Of a DNA stretch of 38,544 nt, positions 8,917 to 17,154 are shown piece after piece. Source of the stretch: Thermithiobacillus tepidarius DSM 3134 (lineage in GTDB: Bacteria; Pseudomonadota; Gammaproteobacteria; Acidithiobacillales; Thermithiobacillaceae). A program made the position numbers and the translations under genes. The notes under the pieces are model-generated. The model saw nothing but the letters and a program-made list of their open reading frames with translations. It was not told the origin of the DNA and did not search any database. The DNA lies in contig NZ_AUIS01000027.1 in NCBI RefSeq assembly GCF_000423825.1, positions 1-38,544 of the forward strand. The letters are read 5' to 3'. How positions within the stretch are numbered: position 1 is the stretch's first letter; every line of letters starts with the position of its first letter.

Positions 8917-10292
8917 ACATTACCGTGATCGGAACCGGCTATGTGGGTCTGGTGACCGGGGCGTGCTTTGCCGAGATGGGCAGCAACGTCACCTGCGTGG
9001 ACGTGGATGCCGCCAAGATCGAAGGGCTCAAGCAGGGCATCCTGCCCATCTACGAGCCGGGGCTCGAGCCCATCGTCGTCAACAACTACAAGGAAGGCCG
9101 CCTGCGCTTCACCACCAGCCTGCCGGAAGCCATGGCTGATTCCAACCTCTACTTCATCGCCGTGGGCACGCCGCCCGGCGAGGACGGCTCGGCCGACCTG
9201 CAGTACGTGCTCGCCGTGGCGCGCGAGATCGGCCAGCACCTCAAGGCCTACAGCATCATCGTCGACAAATCCACCGTGCCGGTCGGCACGGCCGAGAAGG
9301 TGCAGGCCGCCATTCAGCGCGAGCTGGACGCCCGCGGCGTGCACATCCCCTTCGACGTGGTCAGCAATCCCGAATTCCTCAAGGAAGGCGCGGCGGTGGA
9401 AGACTTCATGCGCCCCGACCGCATCATCGTCGGCGCCGAAGCCGAGCGGGCGCGCGAGGTGATGCGCAACCTCTATGCGCCGTTCAACCGCAACCGCGAG
9501 CGCACCCTCTTCATGGGCGTGCGCGAGGCGGAGATGACCAAGTACGCCGCCAATGCCATGCTCGCCACCAAGATCTCCTTCATGAACGAGATCGCCAATC
9601 TCTGCGATCTCATGGGCGTGGACGTGGAGAGCGTGCGCGAGGGCATCGGCTCGGATGCGCGCATCGGCTACAGCTTCATCTATCCGGGTTGCGGCTATGG
9701 CGGTTCCTGCTTCCCCAAGGACGTCAAGGCGCTCATTCGCACCGCCGCCGAGCACGGCTTCGACACCCAGGTGCTCAACGCCGTGGAAGCACGCAACAAC
9801 CAGCAAAAGACCGTGCTCTTCGACAAGATCACCCGCCATTTCGGCGCCGATCTGAGCGGCCTGCACTTCGGCGTCTGGGGGCTGGCCTTCAAGCCCGGCA
9901 CCGACGACATGCGCGAGGCCTCCTCGGTGGTATTGCTGGAGGCCCTCATTGCCGCCGGCGCCACGGTCAAGGCCTATGACCCGGTGGCGCGCGAGGCGGC
10001 GCGGGCGACGCTGCCGGCCGACTGGTTCGCGAGCGGCCGGCTGGTGCTGACCGAGCACCAGTACGATGCCCTCAAGGACGTGGACGCCATGGTGCTGGTG
10101 ACCGAGTGGAAGCCGTTCCGCCACCCGGACTTCGAGGCCATGAAGCGGCTGATGAAGCAGCCTGTCATCTTCGATGGCCGCAACCAGTACGACCCCAAGC
10201 AGCTGCAGGCCCTCGGCTTCCGCTACGCCGGCATCGGCCGCGGCGAACACCAGCCCGCCACGCGCGCCGAACTGAAGATCGTGGCCGGCTAG
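8913..10292 (+). CDS. ugd: UDP-glucose 6-dehydrogenase
   Basis: This 459-aa enzyme oxidises UDP-glucose twice to UDP-glucuronate using NAD. The N-terminal GTGYVG Rossmann motif (7-12), the middle-domain KSTVPVGT (119-126), NPEFLKEG (152-159) and the catalytic Cys266 in [10 protein letters not shown] (261-270) are intact. The start is GTG 8913, overlapping the fcl stop by 4 bases, with AAGGAG at 8899-8904 about 8 bases upstream. The long upstream frame in the same phase is an out-of-frame reading of fcl. It provides glucuronic acid for the glycan, and it is the natural precursor source if the Asn-synthetase-like gene at 21008 makes a uronamide. It is the last gene before a hairpin and a 391-bp gap. 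Confidence 0.96.
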   Translation: MNITVIGTGYVGLVTGACFAEMGSNVTCVDVDAAKIEGLKQGILPIYEPGLEPIVVNNYKEGRLRFTTSLPEAMADSNLYFIAVGTPPGEDGSADLQYVLAVAREIGQHLKAYSIIVDKSTVPVGTAEKVQAAIQRELDARGVHIPFDVVSNPEFLKEGAAVEDFMRPDRIIVGAEAERAREVMRNLYAPFNRNRERTLFMGVREAEMTKYAANAMLATKISFMNEIANLCDLMGVDVESVREGIGSDARIGYSFIYPGCGYGGSCFPKDVKALIRTAAEHGFDTQVLNAVEARNNQQKTVLFDKITRHFGADLSGLHFGVWGLAFKPGTDDMREASSVVLLEALIAAGATVKAYDPVAREAARATLPADWFASGRLVLTEHQYDALKDVDAMVLVTEWKPFRHPDFEAMKRLMKQPVIFDGRNQYDPKQLQALGFRYAGIGRGEHQPATRAELKIVAG

Positions 10293-10683
10293 GGGATGCC
10301 CGCAAGCAGGCAATGCCAAGCGGCGGAAGGGCGACTTTCCGCCGCTTCGCGTTTGTCGGCGTGCGCCGGTTCTCGTGGATGGAGTTGACAGGGGGCCGCC
10401 CGGCCTTGCCTGCGATCCGCACCCCGCTTTCCCGTGTTGCCGCCTTTCCCCTGGGCTGGCCATGGCTGCCCACACGGTATTCTCATCGGCGCAGGTGCTC
10501 AATTAGCCCGATAGCCAGGGCGGGAAACTTTGCTAAAGTTGTTGCGGAGCTGAACCCCAGCACCCCATTGCTAAAAACGGCTTCTGCCATTGCCGGCCGA
10601 TCAGCGGGCGGGGCACAGAGGCTACCCTGCGGCACTCAGCCAAATCCAGTGTGGATCCGGACCAACCAAAGAGGCCCTAGAGC
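10293..10683. other. 391-bp intergenic region between ugd and wzx
   Basis: No gene is supported here. The proximal part holds the hairpin at 10318-10347. TTGACA at 10385-10390 is a perfect -35 hexamer but has no good -10 at normal spacing. A 15-base inverted repeat, AACTTTGCTAAAGTT (10526-10540), lies in the less GC-rich part and could be an operator or part of a promoter for the flippase operon. AAAGAGG at 10668-10674 is the probable ribosome site for the TTG start at 10684. Confidence 0.6.
10318..10347 (+). terminator. Probable intrinsic terminator after ugd
   Basis: A perfect 11-bp stem (10318-10328 AAGCGGCGGAA pairs with 10337-10347 TTCCGCCGCTT) with an 8-base loop lies 26 bases after the ugd stop. 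The T-run after it is poor (CGCGTTTG), so it may be a weak terminator or a transcript-stabilising hairpin. Confidence 0.6.
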
Positions 10684-11964
10684 TTGTTCAATAAAGATCG
10701 GACGCGCTATTGGTCGTTGCTGCTGAGCAAGTTTCTTGCGGGGCAGGGACTGACGCAGCTTACCAATCTGTTGACGGGGCTGCTGCTGCTGCGCCTGCTG
10801 CCCTTGGAGCAGTATGCGCTCTACACCATCGCCAACGTCATGCTCGGCATGGCTTCGGTGGTGGCGGATCTCGGCTTGTCCCACGGCGTCATGAGCATCG
10901 GCGCGCGCCTGCGGGAAGACCGCACCAGCCTGAGCCGGCTGATCGCCTCGGCGCAGCGCTACCGCTGGGTGCTCGGCAGCATTGCCATCGTGCTGCTCTT
11001 CGTGCTGACGCCGTTCATGACCGGCAAGCACGGTTGGTCGGTCACCCAGATCGGCACGGTCCTGCTCATCATTACGCTGAGCATCTGGGTCAGGCTGGTG
11101 ATCGGCCTGCGGGGCACGGTCTTCGAGATCTACCACGACGCAGACAGCGTCACCCGGACGGATCTGCCGGCCGCGTTCCTCCGCCTGGCAGTGACGGGGA
11201 TAAGTTGCGCCCTGTTCCCGCTGGCGGTGGTGGCGCTGGCGGCCAATCTGTTCTCGCTGATGGTGCAGAGCCTGCTGGTGGCTCGCCGGGCCAAGCGCTA
11301 CATCGATTTTTCCGCCCCCCGCGATCCGGCGCATAGCCAGGCACTGAAGCGCTTTTTCTTCCCGCTGATCCCCAGCACCCTGTACTACGCCTTCCAGGGA
11401 CAGATTTCGATCTTCCTGATCAGCCTTTTCGGCAGCTCCACGGCGATTGCCCAAGTGGGCGCCCTGGGGCGCCTGGGGCAGATCCTGGGCGTGTTGGGTG
11501 CTTTGAACGGCTTTTTCGTGCTCCCGTATTTTGCCCGCATCGCCAGCCGGGAGCTGTTCGTCAAGCGGGCCGCCCTGCTGCTGGGTGCGCTCTTTCTCTT
11601 TGCCGGGATCCTGATCTTGAGCGCCTATGTCGTGCCGGACTGGTGGTTGCTCATCCTGGGGCAGCACTACAATGATCTGCATCGGGAGCTGCCGGTGGCC
11701 ATTGCCGCTTCCATGATCGCTTTCATCGCCGGCATCACTTACACCTTGCTGATCGCCAAGGGGGCGACCGCTGGCCAGCATTTTCTGATCTACGTGAATC
11801 TGTCGATTCAGGTCGCCTTCATCGGCCTGATCGGGGTTCAATCGACCTATGAGGCCTTCCTGCTCAATCTGGCCATGGCCTTGGGCACCCTGTCCGTGAA
11901 CATGATCCTGCTCATCAGGATGAGCGTCCGGCAACAGTCCTGGGCCCCGGCGGGATCCGCATAG
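10684..11964 (+). CDS. Wzx-type lipid-linked oligosaccharide flippase
   Basis: This 426-aa polytopic membrane protein has about 12 hydrophobic helices spread over its whole length and the N-terminal pattern of the polysaccharide-specific MOP exporters: a basic start, LLSKFLAGQGLTQLTNLLTG, then RLLPLEQYALYTIAN, equivalent to the usual LxxxEYG motif. It would flip the undecaprenyl-linked repeat unit to the periplasm. The start is TTG 10684, the first start codon after an in-frame stop at 10678-10680, with AAAGAGG 9 bases upstream. Together with the Wzy-like gene (15750) and the WbaP-like gene (33573) it defines a Wzx/Wzy pathway. The family is divergent, so substrate cannot be read from the sequence. 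Confidence 0.87.
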   Translation: MFNKDRTRYWSLLLSKFLAGQGLTQLTNLLTGLLLLRLLPLEQYALYTIANVMLGMASVVADLGLSHGVMSIGARLREDRTSLSRLIASAQRYRWVLGSIAIVLLFVLTPFMTGKHGWSVTQIGTVLLIITLSIWVRLVIGLRGTVFEIYHDADSVTRTDLPAAFLRLAVTGISCALFPLAVVALAANLFSLMVQSLLVARRAKRYIDFSAPRDPAHSQALKRFFFPLIPSTLYYAFQGQISIFLISLFGSSTAIAQVGALGRLGQILGVLGALNGFFVLPYFARIASRELFVKRAALLLGALFLFAGILILSAYVVPDWWLLILGQHYNDLHRELPVAIAASMIAFIAGITYTLLIAKGATAGQHFLIYVNLSIQVAFIGLIGVQSTYEAFLLNLAMALGTLSVNMILLIRMSVRQQSWAPAGSA

Positions 11965-12037
11965 CAGCCGGCAGCGTGTGCCGAGACCGATCCGGGCGGG
12001 GCCTGCCTGCGCAGGAGACATCTTGCTAGGAGGATGC

Positions 12038-12973
12038 GTGAGATCCACTGTATGCACCCTGTTCGAAGGCGACTACCACTTCGGTGTGGGAGCGCTGGTG
12101 AATTCGCTGTACTACCACGGATTCCGCGGCGTGTTCTGGGCGGGCTACCGTGGGGCGCTGCCGGTCTGGGCCCACCCCTTGCGTGAGGCCGGCGGCTACC
12201 AGGAGTTTGCGGTGGCCAAAGACTGCGTCATCCGCTTCATCCCGCTCGACACCTACAAGCATCTCAACAATTACAAGCCGGATTTCATGCTGCGTCTGTG
12301 GGAGTCCCACTGCCCGGAAGCGGAGACCCTGTTCTACATCGATCCGGACATCACCATCAAATGCCGCTGGTCATTTTTCGAGGAGTGGGCCAGCCGGGGC
12401 CTGGCCCTGTGCGAGGACATGTACAACCTCATGCCCGCCGATCATCCGTTCCGGCTGGCTTGGCGGGAATTCGCAGAAAACAGCGGCTTCGCCTGCAGCC
12501 GGGAGCTGCAACGATACTTCAATGCCGGCTTTGTCGGCCTCCGGCAAGGGGACCGTGACGTGTTGCGGCTCTGGCAGACCCTTATGACCGCCGCCGAGCA
12601 GCAGGGGCTTTTCGATTGCCGGCGAATGTGGATGGATCAACACGCTTTTCCCCACCTGCGCAATGACCAGGATGTGCTCAACCTGGCGCTGATGGTCGGC
12701 GCTACGCCACTGAGCACCATCGGCGCGGACGGCATGGATTTCATCCCGGGTATCTTCATGTCCCATGCGGCCGCCGTCACTAAGCCCTGGCGCAAGCCCA
12801 TGCTGCCCAAGGCGCTGAACGGCGTGCCGCCGACCCGGGCGGACAAGGGCTTCTGGCAGCACGTGGAAGCGCCCATCCGCTTGTATTCCAAGCCGCACTT
12901 GCTGTGGCGGCGCATCGATCTGCTCATGGGATCGGCCGTCGGCCGTCTGATCTCCCGTGCGCCGGGTGGCTGA
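12038..12973 (+). CDS. Putative GT-A-like glycosyltransferase, family unassigned
   Basis: I do not recognise a named family for this 311-aa protein. It has GT-A hallmarks: a DxD-type motif DPD (102-104) after LFYI, a FNAGFVGL segment (161-168) like the one that closes the sugar site in GT8-type enzymes, and DQDVLNLAL near 228-236, again GT8-like. No membrane segment or signal is evident. GTG 12038 is chosen for the AGGAGG at 12028-12033, though the 4-base spacing is short. A TTG at 12023 with AGGAG upstream is an alternative that adds 5 residues, and an upstream ATG at 11978 is also in frame. It lies 73 bp after wzx and 38 bp before the next transferase, so an operon member that adds a sugar to the repeat unit is the best guess. 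Confidence 0.6.
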   Translation: MRSTVCTLFEGDYHFGVGALVNSLYYHGFRGVFWAGYRGALPVWAHPLREAGGYQEFAVAKDCVIRFIPLDTYKHLNNYKPDFMLRLWESHCPEAETLFYIDPDITIKCRWSFFEEWASRGLALCEDMYNLMPADHPFRLAWREFAENSGFACSRELQRYFNAGFVGLRQGDRDVLRLWQTLMTAAEQQGLFDCRRMWMDQHAFPHLRNDQDVLNLALMVGATPLSTIGADGMDFIPGIFMSHAAAVTKPWRKPMLPKALNGVPPTRADKGFWQHVEAPIRLYSKPHLLWRRIDLLMGSAVGRLISRAPGG

Positions 12974-13011
12974 GCCGGCGGTCTGGATGCCGTTTCTTCA
13001 GGAGGACTTGG

Positions 13012-14181
13012 ATGAGCCTATGCGTGATTGCACCGCGTTTGCCGCCTGCCATCGATGGGGTCGGCGATTACTGCTATCGCCTGTGGGAGCACTGGCCAGA
13101 AGCCGCGCCCCGCTGGCAGCTGCTGGTGACCGAAAAGGCGGAAGCCAGCCAAGCGGACTGGCCGCAGGTGCTGGTCCGCGGCTTCGAGCGCAGCGAGGCA
13201 GGATTGCTGAGCGCCTTGACCCGGATCGATTCGGCCACGCTGGTGCTGCATTACGTGGGCTACGGCTATGCGCCTTCGGGCGCGCCGGACTGGCTCCCGC
13301 GCGCCCTGCGGCAATGGAAGGCGGAGCGCGCGGAGCGGCGGGTCGTGGTGGTGTTTCACGAACTGTATGCCGTGGGGCCCATTTGGCGCCGGGCGTTCTG
13401 GACCAAGCGCGCGCAGCGGCGGATCGTGGCCGAGCTGGTGGCGCTGGCGGACCGCTGGACCACCAGTTGCCCGCGCTACTGGACCCAACTGCAGGAAGAG
13501 TTCGCCGCAGAGCCCCGGCGCGGTGCCCTGGTGCCGGTGGGCGCCAATATCGTGCCGGCCCGGTCCGTGGACCTGTCCCGCACCTGGCCGCTGGCGGCTG
13601 GCGGCCGGCTGCGGCTGGTGGTGTTCGGCCTGCCCCATACCCGCCTGCGTGCGCTGGCCACCCACGCGGATCTCGTGAAGGCTTTGTGCGAGCGCGGCTG
13701 GGTGGAAAGCATCACGCTGCTGGGCCGTCGGGACAGCAACGCCAAGACGCAGCGGCAGATGGCGCAGTGCCAAGCCGGCATCGGCCATGCCGGCCTGTGG
13801 CGCGAGGCCTTCGATCTGCCGGCTGACGCGGTTTCCGGCGTCCTGCTGGAGCAGGACCTGGGGCTGCTTGGCAACACCGCCGACACCTTGACCAAATCCG
13901 GCGTTTTTGCCGCTTTGAGCGCCCACGGCGTGCTGCCGCTGGTCCGGTCGGGCCATGCCTCGTGCCAGGCGGAGCTTGGCCAAGCCGGGCTCTTTTACGA
14001 GCGCGGCGCGCAAGTGGATCAGGTCCTGGATGCGCTGTGGAATGAGCGTGTCATGCAGGAGAAAAGGCGCACCCTGGCGAAGCTCTCATCCAGCTACCTG
14101 AGCTGGCACGGCATCGCCGCGGCCCAGCACGCGGCTGCGTCGGCGCAGCCCGCGGCCGGCTTGCTCGATGTGGCGGTGTGA
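13012..14181 (+). CDS. Putative GT-B glycosyltransferase (GT4-like)
   Basis: This 389-aa protein has a Rossmann-type beginning (LCVIAPRLPPAIDGVGDYCY, 3-22) whose DGVGDY motif is typical of GT4-like acceptor domains. In the middle is a second Rossmann start (GGRLRLVVFGLPHTR, about 197-211). The usual C-terminal E-x7-E motif is not clear: the equivalent region (KSGVFAALSAHGVLPLV, about 298-314) keeps the shape, with an Ala/Gly-rich helix followed by VLPLV, but not the acidic pair. It may be a divergent or impaired transferase. ATG 13012 is supported by AGGAGG 6 bases upstream; the longer frame overlaps the previous gene. A 331-bp gap with a possible promoter follows. Confidence 0.65.
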   Translation: MSLCVIAPRLPPAIDGVGDYCYRLWEHWPEAAPRWQLLVTEKAEASQADWPQVLVRGFERSEAGLLSALTRIDSATLVLHYVGYGYAPSGAPDWLPRALRQWKAERAERRVVVVFHELYAVGPIWRRAFWTKRAQRRIVAELVALADRWTTSCPRYWTQLQEEFAAEPRRGALVPVGANIVPARSVDLSRTWPLAAGGRLRLVVFGLPHTRLRALATHADLVKALCERGWVESITLLGRRDSNAKTQRQMAQCQAGIGHAGLWREAFDLPADAVSGVLLEQDLGLLGNTADTLTKSGVFAALSAHGVLPLVRSGHASCQAELGQAGLFYERGAQVDQVLDALWNERVMQEKRRTLAKLSSSYLSWHGIAAAQHAAASAQPAAGLLDVAV

Positions 14182-14512
14182 CACGGCTGGCGCCGCGCGG
14201 GCAATCGGCTTGGCAAAACCGCGGAAGTGGCGGCAAGCGGCCGCATCCGACCAAAGCAAGAGAGAAATCGGTTCTGCGGGCTCGCTATAATGCTCAACAA
14301 CTTGCATGAAGCAAGATAAATAAAATTTTTCCCCAAAATTGCACAATTTGCTTTGGCGCGAGGCCGGTCCGACCCGGTTCGGCGGCTGTCAGCGCGGTTC
14401 GCGTGTGTCCGGCCAGCCCGGTTCCGGGGCCAGTCCGGCGATGCGCTCATCCTGGTGGCTTGATTTCAGTGGTACAGCAACACTTCGTCATGATGCGGAG
14501 GCCCCTGTCGAC
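14182..14512. promoter_or_regulatory. AT-rich leader with a consensus -10 element
   Basis: This gap is unlike its GC-rich surroundings around 14280-14350. TATAAT at 14286-14291 is a perfect -10 hexamer, but there is no good -35 at 16-18 bp. Just downstream are CTTGC-ATGAA-GCAAG (14301-14315), a small perfect hairpin, and AATTTTTCCCCAAAATT near 14324-14340, a second weak hairpin. Transcription from here would give a leader of about 210 bases before the gene at 14513. A reading frame enters from a TTG at 14339, but the residues it adds look non-coding. Confidence 0.5.
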
Positions 14513-15769
14513 ATGATGCTGATGAGTCACCCCACCGGCAATTCCAACGTGCGCAACGCGGCGCTGGCTTTGGCCGAAGCCGGGATGCTGGGAGAGTTCT
14601 GGACCTGCGTCAGTTGGAATCCGGATTCCTGGCGGAGCCGGCTGCTCCCGGCCGGCCTGCGTACCCAGTTTGCGCGCCGTGCCTTGCCGGATCCGGTGCA
14701 GCCTTACGCGCGCTACTTCCCCTGGCGAGAGATGGGCAGGCTGATGGCGGTGAAATTCAGCGGCAAGCGCCTGATCCGCCACGAGCGCGGCCCGTTTTCG
14801 GTAGACGCCGTCTACCGCACCTTGGATAAGCGCGTATCCGCGCGCTTATCCAAGCTGTCGGCCTTGCAGGGGGTTTACGCTTACGAGGATGGCGCCGCCG
14901 CCACCTTCCGCGCTGCGCGGGAAAAGGGGCTTGCCTGCGTTTACGATTTGCCCATCGGCTACTGGCGGGTGCATCGGGAGGTCCTGCGCGAGGAAGCCGA
15001 GCGCGAGCCGGAGTGGGCCGGGACCCTGGCCGGCAATCTGGACAGCGAGGAGAAGATGGCACGCAAGGATGAGGAAATCCACTTGGCGGATCAGGTCATC
15101 GTGGCCAGCAGCTATACCAAAAAGACGCTGGCGTTGGCGCCGGACATGCGTGCGCCCATTCACGTCATACCTTACGGCGCACCCCTGCTGCCCATGCTGG
15201 GCCCGGACGCCAAGGCGCCGGCCCGCAAGTTGCGGGTGCTTTTCGTCGGCTCGCTGGATCAGCGCAAGGGCTTGGCCTACCTGCTGAAGGCCGTCGGCCT
15301 GCTTGGCGGCGAGATCGAGTTGACCCTCGTCGGTCGGAAGCCGCAGGCCCACTGCGCGCCTCTGGAAGCCGCCCTGAAGGTGCACCGCTGGATTCCCTCG
15401 CTCCCGCATCGAGAGCTCCTGCAGGAATACGGCAGGCACGACGTCTTCGTGTTTCCTTCCCTGTTCGAAGGCTTCGGCCTGGTCATACTGGAAGCCCTGT
15501 CCCAGGGCTTGCCGGTCATCACCACGCCCCACACGGGCGGACCGGACATTCTCGAAGAAGGTCGGGACGGCTTCATCGTTCCCATCCGCTCCCCGGAGGC
15601 CATCGCGGAAAAACTGCTGTTGCTGGCTCGCGACCGGGACTTGCTCCAGGCCATGAGCCAGGCGGCGCGGCAAAAAGCCGCCATGCTTCCGTGGGAAAAC
15701 TATCGCCAGCGGCTGGTCAGCGTCATCGGAAACGCACTAGGAGGAAGACATGATAACGGGCGAGGCTAG
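14513..15769 (+). CDS. GT4-family glycosyltransferase
   Basis: This 418-aa GT-B enzyme has an N-terminal acceptor domain and a C-terminal GT4 (Glycos_transf_1) domain from about 238. Diagnostic features are FVGSLDQRKGLAYLLKA (244-260), the nucleotide-sugar phosphate-binding region, and the E319-x7-E327 motif in FEGFGLVILEALSQG, followed by GLPVITT. ATG 14513 is preferred over upstream starts because MMLMSHPTGNSNVRNAA is where the fold begins; GGAGG lies at 14497-14501, a somewhat long 11-base spacing. The last 20 bases overlap the Wzy-like gene start, indicating coupling. Donor and acceptor are unknown. Confidence 0.88.
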   Translation: MMLMSHPTGNSNVRNAALALAEAGMLGEFWTCVSWNPDSWRSRLLPAGLRTQFARRALPDPVQPYARYFPWREMGRLMAVKFSGKRLIRHERGPFSVDAVYRTLDKRVSARLSKLSALQGVYAYEDGAAATFRAAREKGLACVYDLPIGYWRVHREVLREEAEREPEWAGTLAGNLDSEEKMARKDEEIHLADQVIVASSYTKKTLALAPDMRAPIHVIPYGAPLLPMLGPDAKAPARKLRVLFVGSLDQRKGLAYLLKAVGLLGGEIELTLVGRKPQAHCAPLEAALKVHRWIPSLPHRELLQEYGRHDVFVFPSLFEGFGLVILEALSQGLPVITTPHTGGPDILEEGRDGFIVPIRSPEAIAEKLLLLARDRDLLQAMSQAARQKAAMLPWENYRQRLVSVIGNALGGRHDNGRG

Positions 15770-17141
15770 TAGTAGAGGAGTGCGCAGTGCCGCCTGGCAG
15801 ATGCCGTTCATGCAGTCGGCCGTCGAATCCCGGGAAGCGGTTCGCAAGCGGATCGTAACCCTGGTCTTCGTGGTCTACTGGCTGCTCATCTTCGAGGGCG
15901 TGCTGCGGAAATGGGTGCTGCCGCAACTCAGCGATGTGTTGTTCTTCCTCAAGGATCCCTTCGTCATCGCCATTTATTATCTGGCGTTCCGCTATCGGCT
16001 CTGGCCGCAGAACTCGACCATGTTCTGGCTCGGCGTGCTGCTTGCCGCCCTTTACATTCCGCTGGTCCTGCTGCAGGCCATCTCGTATGACTTCCCGATC
16101 CTGGTCTCGGGCTACGGCTGGCGCAATTACTTCTTCTACCTGCCGCTGGCTTTCATCATCGGCTGCAACTTCCGCGGCGAGGACCTGGCGCGCCTGGTGA
16201 AGTACACGCTGCTGGTGGCGATTCCGCTGGCCGTGCTGGTCTTCTTCCAGTTCCTGTCGCCGCCGGACGCCTTCGTCAACAGGACCTACAGCGAAGACGC
16301 GGAAATCTTCACGGTCACCAAGGACATCGTCCGCACCTACGGCACCTTCACCTTTACCACCGGTCAGGTGATCTTCGTGGCCAGCACCATCGCCATGCTG
16401 CTGGCCGTCTGGATTCTGCCCAAGGACCAGCGGCCCCTGCATCCCATGCTGCTGATCGCGGCCACCGTGGCGGTGATCACCAGCTTTGCCGTGAACGGCA
16501 GCCGGGCCATTTTCTTCTACACGGCGCTGACCCTGGCGGCTACCGTCTTCAGCGGCATCATCGCCGCCAAACAGCGCATCCGCTTCCGCGCGGCCATCCT
16601 GCCCATCGTGCTGGCCACTGCGGGCGCGTTGATCTTCATCAACGTCTTCACCACTTCCTGGGAAGCCATCCAGGAGCGCCAGCAGGTTGCCTCGGGCATC
16701 GAAGGCTCCCCCGTGGCGCGCGCGCTCAAGAGCTTTACCGAGTTTACGAACTACATCATCGAAACACCCGTGCTGGGGCACGGGGTGGGCTACGGCACCG
16801 GCGGCGGCGCCAAGCTCGCCACCGGCAAGATGGACTTCACCCTGGTGGAAGACGAGTGGTCCCGCGTGCTGCTCGAATCCGGCGTCGTCCTGGGGCTCCT
16901 CTACATCGCCTATCGCATTCTGCTGGTGTCCTGGCTCTTCGTGCAGGCCGTGCGGGCGACGCGCCGCTCGCACAATCCGTTGCCGCTTGCCCTGCTGGGC
17001 TTCATCGGCATCGTGCTGCTCAACGGCCAGATCACTTCCCAGGGCACCATCATGGGCTATGGCTGGCTCTTCGCCGGCTTCCTGATGGCGGCGAACCGGC
17101 TCGGCCTGCGCCCGGGCTCGGAAGCGGATGCCTGGAAATGA
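15750..17141 (+). CDS. Wzy/O-antigen-ligase-like polymerase
   Basis: This 463-aa inner-membrane protein has roughly 10-11 hydrophobic helices and a long soluble loop (about 310-375). It ends with the pattern usual in the Wzy_C/O-antigen-ligase superfamily: PVLGHGVGYGTGG (about 342-354) and DEWSRVLLESGVVLGLLYI (about 368-386), then three helices. It would polymerise flipped repeat units in the periplasm. AGGAGG at 15739-15744 precedes the ATG by 5 bases. The superfamily also includes the WaaL ligase; the position inside a Wzx/Wzz cluster favours polymerase. The next glycosyltransferase starts 13 bp after its stop. Confidence 0.82.
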   Translation: MITGEASSRGVRSAAWQMPFMQSAVESREAVRKRIVTLVFVVYWLLIFEGVLRKWVLPQLSDVLFFLKDPFVIAIYYLAFRYRLWPQNSTMFWLGVLLAALYIPLVLLQAISYDFPILVSGYGWRNYFFYLPLAFIIGCNFRGEDLARLVKYTLLVAIPLAVLVFFQFLSPPDAFVNRTYSEDAEIFTVTKDIVRTYGTFTFTTGQVIFVASTIAMLLAVWILPKDQRPLHPMLLIAATVAVITSFAVNGSRAIFFYTALTLAATVFSGIIAAKQRIRFRAAILPIVLATAGALIFINVFTTSWEAIQERQQVASGIEGSPVARALKSFTEFTNYIIETPVLGHGVGYGTGGGAKLATGKMDFTLVEDEWSRVLLESGVVLGLLYIAYRILLVSWLFVQAVRATRRSHNPLPLALLGFIGIVLLNGQITSQGTIMGYGWLFAGFLMAANRLGLRPGSEADAWK

Positions 17142-17154
17142 AAGAGCCGGCCGC

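Noticed and set aside
10385-10390. Promoter based on a perfect TTGACA
   Set aside because: No acceptable -10 hexamer lies 15-19 bp downstream; the surrounding DNA is GC-rich.
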